Source: an uncultured Lachnospiraceae bacterium
Lineage (GTDB): Bacteria; Bacillota; Clostridia; Lachnospirales; Lachnospiraceae
Assembly (NCBI GenBank): GCA_902803305.1
Contig: CADCPL010000311.1
Location: 1-8,988 of the forward strand
DNA length: 8,988 bases
Direction of reading: 5' to 3'
The translations under genes and the position numbers were made by a program. The notes beneath the pieces were generated by a model. It did not search any database. It was not told the DNA's origin and saw only the letters and a program-made list of their open reading frames with translations. Below are positions 1 through 6,400 of the stretch, piece by piece. How positions within the stretch are numbered: position 1 is the stretch's first letter; every line of letters begins with the position of its first letter.

Positions 1-337
1 GGAGCATCTTGGCGATCGCGAGGTCGCGGTCTGCAGAGAGCTGACCAAGAAGTTCGAAGAGGTCCGGCGAATGCGGCTTGATGAAGCGGTGGGATTTTAC
101 AGGGTAAATGAACCCAGAGGCGAATTCGTGCTGGTCATCGAGGGAAAGAGCAGCGATGAACTGGCGAAAGAGAAGGAACAAGCGTACCGCGCGATGGATC
201 TTGAAGAGCACATGGCGATGTACGAGTCGAAGGGTATGGATCATAAAGAAGCAATGAAAGCAGTTGCAGCAGACAGGGGAGTATCGAAAAGAGAGATCTA
301 CGCAATGCTGCATAACAATAACGAACAAGGAGTATAA
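1..337 (+). CDS. rsmI: RsmI, 16S rRNA (cytidine 2'-O)-methyltransferase, C-terminal fragment
   Basis: 5'-truncated by the window edge; reading starts at base 2 and gives 111 residues before the TAA at 335-337. The first codons read EHLGDREVAVCRELTKKFEE, followed about 20 residues later by NEPRGEFVLVIEG. This matches the end of the SAM-dependent methyltransferase domain of RsmI (YraL/YabC family), which methylates the ribose of C1402 of 16S rRNA in the decoding centre. The remaining residues are charged and helical (AKEKEQAYRAMDLEEH, then a helix-turn-helix-like GVSKREIYAMLHN), as expected for the small C-terminal domain of the family. The catalytic N-terminal half and the true start lie outside the window. 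An internal ATG at 71 falls inside the conserved domain and is not a real start. metG begins two bases after the stop, and rsmI near metG is a familiar Firmicutes arrangement. Family assignment is secure. Confidence 0.93.
   Translation, partial: EHLGDREVAVCRELTKKFEEVRRMRLDEAVGFYRVNEPRGEFVLVIEGKSSDELAKEKEQAYRAMDLEEHMAMYESKGMDHKEAMKAVAADRGVSKREIYAMLHNNNEQGV
327..332 (+). promoter_or_regulatory. Shine-Dalgarno of metG, inside the end of rsmI
   Basis: AAGGAG lies 7 bases before the metG ATG at 340 and overlaps the last codons of rsmI. It supports that start and suggests that metG is translated from the same message as rsmI. Confidence 0.8.
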
Positions 338-339
338 AA

Positions 340-1947
340 ATGGAGAGAGAAAAATATTACATCACAACCGCGATAGCATATACTTCCGGCAAGCCTCATA
401 TCGGAAACAGTTATGAGATAGTCATGGCCGATACGATCGCAAGGTTCAAGAAGCTGGAAGGCTACGACGTATGGTTCCAGACCGGTACCGACGAGCACGG
501 ACAGAAGATCGAGGAAAAAGCGGCCGCAGCAGGCGTAACCTGTAAGGAGTTCGTGGACGGTGTCGCTGGCCAGATAAGGGACATATGCGACAGCCTTAAT
601 GTCGGTTATGACCGTTTTATCAGAACGACCGACAGCGATCATGAAAAGCAGGTTCAGAAGATCTTCAAAAAGCTGTATGACAAGGGTGATATCTACAAAG
701 GTTCATACGAAGGGATGTACTGCACGCCCTGCGAATCGTTCTGGACGGAGAGCCAGCTCGTGGACGGAAAATGTCCCGACTGCGGCCGGGAGGTTAAGCC
801 CGCCAAGGAAGAGGCATACTTTTTCAAGATGAGCAAATATGCCGACAGGCTGATAGAATACATCAACACACATCCTGAGTTCATCCAGCCCGTATCGCGT
901 AAGAACGAGATGATGAACAATTTCCTTCTTCCGGGACTGCAGGATCTGTGTGTAAGCCGTACATCCTTCAAGTGGGGTATCCCGGTTGATTTTGATGACA
1001 AGCATGTTGTGTACGTGTGGCTGGACGCTCTGACCAACTACATAACAGGTATCGGATATGACGCGGACGGAAGTTCCACGGAGCAGTTTGAAAAGCTCTG
1101 GCCGGCAGACCTTCACCTTATCGGAAAGGACATCATAAGATTCCATACGATATACTGGCCGATCTTCCTGATGAGTCTCGACCTTCCTCTCCCGAAGCAG
1201 GTGTTCGGACATCCGTGGCTGCTACAGGGCGGCGAGAAGATGAGTAAATCAAGAGGCAACGTGATGTACGCGGATGACCTCATCAGGCTGTTCGGACTCG
1301 ATGCCATCAGGTATTATGTTCTTCATGAGATGCCTTATGACAATGACGGAACGATCACTTGGGAGCTTGTGACCGAGCGCTACAATTCGGATCTTGCCAA
1401 CATACTCGGCAATCTCGTCAACCGTACGATCTCGATGAGCAACAAGTACTTTGACGGATTTGTCAGCAGCAGCGGAGCGACTGATCCGATAGATGACGAC
1501 CTTAAGGCCGTATGCACGGCTGCAGCTGCAAAGACAAAAGAGAAGATGGATCAGATGCGCATGGCGGATGCCGTGACAGAAGTGTTCAATATCTTCAGAC
1601 GCTGCAATAAATATATAGATGAGACCGAGCCCTGGGTACTTGCCAAGGACGAGGCAAACAGGAACAGGCTGTCGGAAGTTATGTACAACCTAGTTGAGGG
1701 AATATGCATCGGCGCCAATCTGCTGAAGCCTTTTATGCCCGACACCGCAGACAAGATACTCATGATGCTCTACGGAACCGAAAGAGATTTTGATCTGCTG
1801 TCGGAGTTCGGAGTATACAGGAGCGGCACCAAGGTAACGGATACACCCGAGGTGCTCTTTGCCAGAAAGAAACTTGAAGACGTCATGACTGAGGTTTCCG
1901 CTATTCAGGAAGCACAGCGTAAGGAGTATGAGTCTGAAAACCATTGA
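340..1947 (+). CDS. metG: Methionyl-tRNA synthetase, short form lacking the C-terminal tRNA-binding domain
   Basis: A 535-residue class I aminoacyl-tRNA synthetase that charges tRNA-Met with methionine using ATP in the cytoplasm. Visible motifs: HIGH-type HIGN at residues 20-23; a zinc knuckle with Cys128, Cys131, Cys145 and Cys148 (CxxC...CxxC) in the connective peptide; KMSKS at 300-304 within GGEKMSKSRGN; and the helical anticodon-binding domain with NKYIDETEPWVLAKD around residues 424-438. The start at 340 is set by AAGGAG 7 bases upstream. Many Firmicutes MetRS proteins (about 650 residues) continue into an EMAP/Arc1p-type tRNA-binding and dimerisation domain. This one stops at KEYESENH, where that linker would begin, and the 62 bases downstream cannot encode the missing domain, so it is a short form and not a nearby frameshift. 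Short monomeric MetRS enzymes are known, so function is expected. It probably shares a transcript with rsmI. Confidence 0.97.
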   Translation: MEREKYYITTAIAYTSGKPHIGNSYEIVMADTIARFKKLEGYDVWFQTGTDEHGQKIEEKAAAAGVTCKEFVDGVAGQIRDICDSLNVGYDRFIRTTDSDHEKQVQKIFKKLYDKGDIYKGSYEGMYCTPCESFWTESQLVDGKCPDCGREVKPAKEEAYFFKMSKYADRLIEYINTHPEFIQPVSRKNEMMNNFLLPGLQDLCVSRTSFKWGIPVDFDDKHVVYVWLDALTNYITGIGYDADGSSTEQFEKLWPADLHLIGKDIIRFHTIYWPIFLMSLDLPLPKQVFGHPWLLQGGEKMSKSRGNVMYADDLIRLFGLDAIRYYVLHEMPYDNDGTITWELVTERYNSDLANILGNLVNRTISMSNKYFDGFVSSSGATDPIDDDLKAVCTAAAAKTKEKMDQMRMADAVTEVFNIFRRCNKYIDETEPWVLAKDEANRNRLSEVMYNLVEGICIGANLLKPFMPDTADKILMMLYGTERDFDLLSEFGVYRSGTKVTDTPEVLFARKKLEDVMTEVSAIQEAQRKEYESENH

Positions 1948-2009
1948 GGCGTGGCTCTCCATAACGAGAGAATCAGTAAAGCGTGGCTTAAGAAACAGGA
2001 GGGATAAGT
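1948..2009 (+). other. Intergenic gap metG to DUF1002 gene
   Basis: This 62-base gap is the longest gene-free stretch in the window. It holds a weak inverted repeat (CTCTC at 1955-1959, GAGAG at 1966-1970, 6-base loop) with no T-run, two copies of GCGTGGCT (1949-1956 and 1981-1988), and the downstream ribosome binding site. I see no convincing -35/-10 pair and no intrinsic terminator. Confidence 0.6.
1997..2003 (+). promoter_or_regulatory. Shine-Dalgarno of the DUF1002 gene
   Basis: AGGAGGG is a near-perfect anti-16S match 6 bases before the ATG at 2010. It fixes the start and predicts strong initiation. Confidence 0.85.
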
Positions 2010-2987
2010 ATGAAAAAGTTAACTGCGATAATTACAATGCTTGCACTTACGATCGGAATGACCGTGACCGCATCGGCTTCCCAGACTATCACATTTGATG
2101 AAGAGGGGAACGGCACCGTTACGGTGAATACCGAAAAGAAAGGATACCTTGCTCTCGGAGCGGATCTTAACGCTTCCCAGAAAGCGACAGTGCTTGCGCT
2201 TCTTGGCGTTAACGAAGCAGAGCTTGGAGACTACGATATCGTAACTACAACAAATGCCGAAGAGCATGCCGCACTTGACAAGTATATCGATCCCGCGGTC
2301 ATAGGAAAGAGATCGCTCTCATCGGTCCTTGTCACTCCCACGGAAAAAGGAAGCGGTGTTGTGGTCACCACACATAACATCAACTACTGTACGACCAACA
2401 TGTACAGAAATGCACTCATAACCGCGGGTGTTACAGATGCGAACATAGTCGTTGCGGCGCCTACTCCCATCTCGGGAACGGCCGCTCTTCTCGGCGCTCT
2501 TAAGGCATACGGACATATGAGCGGAGTGGAGATAAGTGAAAAGGCTATCGATACATCTCTTAATGAGCTTGTAATGACAGGTCAGCTCGGTGAAGCAGTA
2601 GGATCGGATGATCAGGCTGAAGAGCTCATCGCATACATCAAGACGGTTGTCGCAACCAATGATCTGAACACGAAGGAAGAGATCGAGGCAGCGATCCGTA
2701 AGGGAATGAAGGACATGAACGTCACTCTTTCGGATGAAGAGGTTGCACAGACAGTCGATCTGATGGTGAAGGTCAAGGCTATGGGCATCGACTACAAAGT
2801 GCTTGCTGAGCAGGCTGATGACATATATGCAAAATACAAGGATGACATCAAGGCAGGAACATTTGATATCAGTAAAGTGGACCTGAACGATCTCCAGCTT
2901 ACGAAGATCGTCGGTAACGCAATAACAAATACCGTAAAGAATATCGGTAACAGCATCGCAGGATTCTTTACGAAGTTGTTTCAATAA
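2010..2987 (+). CDS. Secreted DUF1002 family protein (YpuA-like)
   Basis: 325 residues. The N-terminus is a typical Sec signal peptide (MKK, a hydrophobic core to about residue 18, likely signal peptidase I cleavage after ASA at 21-23), so the mature protein is extracellular or wall-associated. Conserved stretches match DUF1002, the family of Bacillus subtilis YpuA: YLALGADL at 46-53, VIGKRSLSSV at 97-106, THNINYCTTNMYRNALITAG near 121-140, and AAPTPISGTAAL at 149-160. The second half is largely helical and acidic, ending in an amphipathic segment (about 301-325) rich in I, F, V, N and K that could touch a membrane or partner. The biochemical role of DUF1002 is unknown. The gene has a strong AGGAGGG site, and its stop codon abuts the ATG of the acetyltransferase gene, implying cotranscription. 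Family call is confident; function is not. Confidence 0.9.
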   Translation: MKKLTAIITMLALTIGMTVTASASQTITFDEEGNGTVTVNTEKKGYLALGADLNASQKATVLALLGVNEAELGDYDIVTTTNAEEHAALDKYIDPAVIGKRSLSSVLVTPTEKGSGVVVTTHNINYCTTNMYRNALITAGVTDANIVVAAPTPISGTAALLGALKAYGHMSGVEISEKAIDTSLNELVMTGQLGEAVGSDDQAEELIAYIKTVVATNDLNTKEEIEAAIRKGMKDMNVTLSDEEVAQTVDLMVKVKAMGIDYKVLAEQADDIYAKYKDDIKAGTFDISKVDLNDLQLTKIVGNAITNTVKNIGNSIAGFFTKLFQ

Positions 2988-3467
2988 ATGAAATACAACA
3001 TCAGACCTCTTAAGATAAAAGACTGGGACATGGCCATGCAGCTCGCATGGGATACGTTCCTTGTGTACGAGGCACCCGAGTACGAGCCCGAAGGCGTGAA
3101 GAATTTTCACGAATTCGTAAAGGGCGAAGAACTGAAGAACATGTTTGCTCTGGGTGCATACAAAGCATGGGGTGCTTTTGATGAAAATGGAGTAATAGTG
3201 GGAGTGCTGGGAGTTCGATCAAACTGGCACATCTCACTGTTATTCGTGGAGCCGTCGCTCCATCACCAGGGTATCGCAACATCACTTCTGAAGATCGTAT
3301 TTAGGGAGGCAGCAGAAGACTGTGCAACGGAGATGACCGTATTCTCGTCTCCTTTTGCTGTTCCGTTCTATCATAAAATGGGATTTACGGATATGGGACG
3401 TGAAAAAACAACGGACGGTATCAGATATACGCCCATGAGTATTCAGATCACCGACTTGGAGCAATAG
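2988..3467 (+). CDS. GNAT family N-acetyltransferase
   Basis: 159 residues, a normal length for a single-domain GNAT enzyme that moves an acetyl group from acetyl-CoA to an amine. The fold is readable: an N-terminal beta-alpha segment (IRPLKIKDWDMAMQLAWDTF), strand VIVGVLGVRS at 69-78, then motif A, SLLFVEPSLHHQGIATSLL (83-101), with HHQGIA at 92-97 as the pyrophosphate-binding loop (R/QxxGxG/A type, with His in the first place). The usual motif-B ending PFYHKMGFTDMG follows at 126-137. No membrane segment or signal is present, so it is cytosolic. The ATG directly follows the upstream TAA (TAAATG) with no good Shine-Dalgarno before it, so translation is probably coupled to the DUF1002 gene. 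The substrate cannot be inferred: small-molecule, peptide or protein N-acetylation are all possible. Confidence 0.9.
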   Translation: MKYNIRPLKIKDWDMAMQLAWDTFLVYEAPEYEPEGVKNFHEFVKGEELKNMFALGAYKAWGAFDENGVIVGVLGVRSNWHISLLFVEPSLHHQGIATSLLKIVFREAAEDCATEMTVFSSPFAVPFYHKMGFTDMGREKTTDGIRYTPMSIQITDLEQ

Positions 3468-3476
3468 CAGTAATCC

Positions 3477-3486
3477 GGAGGAAGGG
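3477..3486 (+). promoter_or_regulatory. Shine-Dalgarno of the giant surface protein gene
   Basis: GGAGGAAGGG, with the core GGAGG ending 9 bases before the ATG at 3491, in a 23-base gap after the acetyltransferase stop. It supports ATG 3491, which is followed at once by an export signal. Confidence 0.82.
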
Positions 3487-3490
3487 TAAT

Positions 3491-6400
3491 ATGAAAAAAG
3501 GTTTAGGAAGATTGTTAAGTATCATTATCAGCTTCGCACTTGCGATAGGTTGTATACCGCAGGCACCGGGGCTGACAGTTTCTGCTCAGGCGGCCGAGAC
3601 TGCCTTGGCAGAGGAACCGTTAGCCGAAGAACCTTTGGCCGAGGAACCTTTGGTCGAGGAACCATCAGCTGAGGGAACCCCGGTCGATGGATCATCAACC
3701 GAGGAGCCGCCCCTTTCGGATGAAGACGTTGCTCGATGGATGGATGAAAACGGCCTGGGTTCGGGTCGCATAATAAACGGCGAAGGCGAAGCTTTACCCC
3801 AGACCAATGATACGGCGTTCTATAAGGCCGGCATCATCATTGATAATGTAGAAAAAACGGGTATTTCGCTGAAGGACGCATTTGCTACAGCGCAGACATC
3901 CAGCAAGGAAAATGTGCCGGAGATCAGGCTCACGGCTGATATGTTCACAGATGAGCCAATCACGATAAAACGCGGCAAGACAATACATCTTAAACTGGAT
4001 GGCCGGTCTCTTTTCCGTGCCCCCAAAGGCAGTGGCGAAAAGAATAAATACTATGTGATGGATAAGGCCGAAACAAACGGCAATATGTTTGAACTGGAGG
4101 AAGATGCCAAGCTCATAATCACCGGAGGGAAGCTTGCGGAAGAACAAACAGGCATCCGTTTTGTCCAGAAGGGAGTAACCTTCAGGGAAAGTGAAAAAAC
4201 GTATACCTATAAGACCGGAAGACTCGTCGGAGGATACACATCAGATGAGGGTGGTGCCATCTATGCCGATTCAAAATCAACGGTGGATCTTAGAGACCTT
4301 ACCATAGTCAACAGCGCCGCAAAGTACGGCGGAGCCATCTATGCCGAATCTCAGGCAAATATTCAGCTTACAAATACCAAGATAGTCGGGAATTTTTCAA
4401 GGTACAACGGTGGTGCCATTTACTTAAACGGCGCCAAAGGAGTCCTTAACATGGACAACAGTACCGAGATCACAGCAAACAGAGCTAACGGTCTCGGAGG
4501 TGCGATCTGTCTTAATTCGGAAAAGATGATAATTACCGGCTATGGCGATACAAGTATCAATAACAATCTTGCGGAAGGAAACGGGGGAGCCATATACCTT
4601 CCGAACAGCAGCAGTAACAGTATCGCGGGCTTAAAATTTAAAAACAACGTTTCCATGAAATACGGCGGAGCGATATTTACCAACGGATCCGGAACAAGTA
4701 TCAGCAACAGTGAGTTTAATGGCAACTACGCCAATTGGGGCGGCGCCATATACATAAATGCCAAAAACTGCGGCATAAGCTCGATCGTCGTAGAGCAAAA
4801 CAGGGCTCAGGAACAGGGAGGCGGCATCTGGGTAGACAGCAGGTATGACCTCGGGATATCCGGTACGACAGTAGTTAAGAACAATACGGGAAAAAACGGC
4901 GCTCAGGATAATATAGCTCTTCAGAACGCTTCCTTTTCACAGTCATATATCTGCCTTAGCGGAGCACTCGGTACAGGAAGTGAAGTATGGCTGCACGATA
5001 CGTCCGGTGAATCAAGAAGGCTGACTTCACAGGTCGGAAATTATGATGTAAGGAATTTCCATGTTGACGGAGAACAAAAACATGTAGAATACAGGGAAAA
5101 CAGACATCTGTTCATAGCAGATGGCAGGGAAGATGATCCGACGAAAAACCGGCAGAAAGCAGAGGTTACGGATGTAAGTTACAACGACTGGAAGACAAGG
5201 GATATCACAAAAGCAACAAGTGAAGCGGAAGGTAAGACAGACTATCAGTTTGCGGCAGCGGACGGATCCTATCCCGTATATTACGGTTATGTTTCATCAC
5301 CGTCACATACTACCGAAAACGGAGATATCGTCAGCAAGTATTATTACTCGGACGGTTTCTTCTTTTGCGATCCGAAGAAATATGATAATCATCTGGCTGC
5401 CTTTGGCATGAACATGGCAATGGCCAGTGCTGATTCCAATGTTAACACTCACGAAGATTACCGTTACAAGTTCACCAATATCAAGAGCCTCATGCAGCAG
5501 GTCGGCGTTGACGAAGAAGATATCTATATAAACAGCTGGTATCCCAAGAAACCGACCGTTGATTCGATAGGTCTGGCTGTCGGTAAAAAAACAATAAAAA
5601 ATGTCGCAGGAGATGAGTATAAGCTTCTGCTTGTCGCCGTTCGAAGCTACGGCTATGAAAAGGAATGGGGCGGCAACATGACACTTAACGGCAGCAATAC
5701 GGAAAACATGAACGACGAGCATTCGGGCTTCAAGTCTGCAAGGACCCGTGTCATGGAAGAGCTGAAATACTATATATCCAATTACGGACTTGAAGAAGAT
5801 ATCAACAACGGAAAGGTCAGGTTCTTCATTACGGGATTTTCACGCGGAAGCGCAACCGCCAATCTGACCGGCAAGTGCCTGGTGGATACCTATGGTGAGA
5901 ATTCCGAACTGAAGAATAAGAATCAGGTATACGCATACTGCTACGGGGTTCCTGCGGGAGGAACCGATTACAAGGACAACAGTAAAGAAAGCGGAAAAAG
6001 CAATGAATGCTATTTCTGCATTCATAACATCATAAATAAAGTGGATCTGACTCCGATGGTGGCACCGTATGAGATGGGATTCAAGAGGTACGGAGTGGAT
6101 CACTATATTCCCGGAGATCCCACGGTAATGGATACGCCTCAACAGGCAGACAAGCCAGCCGAGGTTGAGAATAAGGTTGATAACGTCACTCTGTATTATG
6201 ACAACACACCATGGTATGTAGGAGAGGGATCATATAAAGAGCAGAGAGAAAAGATGGTAAAGCATCTCCTGGCTGTAAATGAGGAGTTAAGCTTTATTGA
6301 CTACTTCAAAGAGTACTATATCACGATGGGCAAGACGAACTATCTGTTCCGCTTTGAGCCGTATTCTTTTAACCAGGCTTCCGGTTCCAACAAAAAGCTT

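Noticed and set aside
1955..1970. Inverted repeat CTCTC/GAGAG as a terminator
   Set aside because: The stem is only 5 base pairs and no T-run follows, so it is not an intrinsic terminator.
1944..1972. TTGAGG as a -35 element for the DUF1002 gene
   Set aside because: At 17 bases downstream there is AGAGAA, which is not a -10 box.
1949..1988. Direct repeat GCGTGGCT, two copies 24 bases apart
   Set aside because: Eight bases without flanking similarity or a linked element. It could be chance, and it was kept only as a note on the gap.
1929..2099. Small plus-strand frame starting in the end of metG (about 56 codons)
   Set aside because: It overlaps both metG and the DUF1002 gene in another frame, lacks a well-placed ribosome binding site and has no recognisable product.
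2319..3110. 263-codon open frame on the minus strand
   Set aside because: It lies entirely opposite the DUF1002 and GNAT genes, which have recognisable families and good starts. Its product is Cys/His/Leu-rich with no family resemblance, as expected of an antisense shadow.
4250..4828. GGAI region as evidence of a chlamydial or autotransporter gene
   Set aside because: The neighbours, the ribosome binding sites and the Ig/InlB-type modules are of Firmicutes type, and no autotransporter beta-barrel is visible. The resemblance is at repeat level only.
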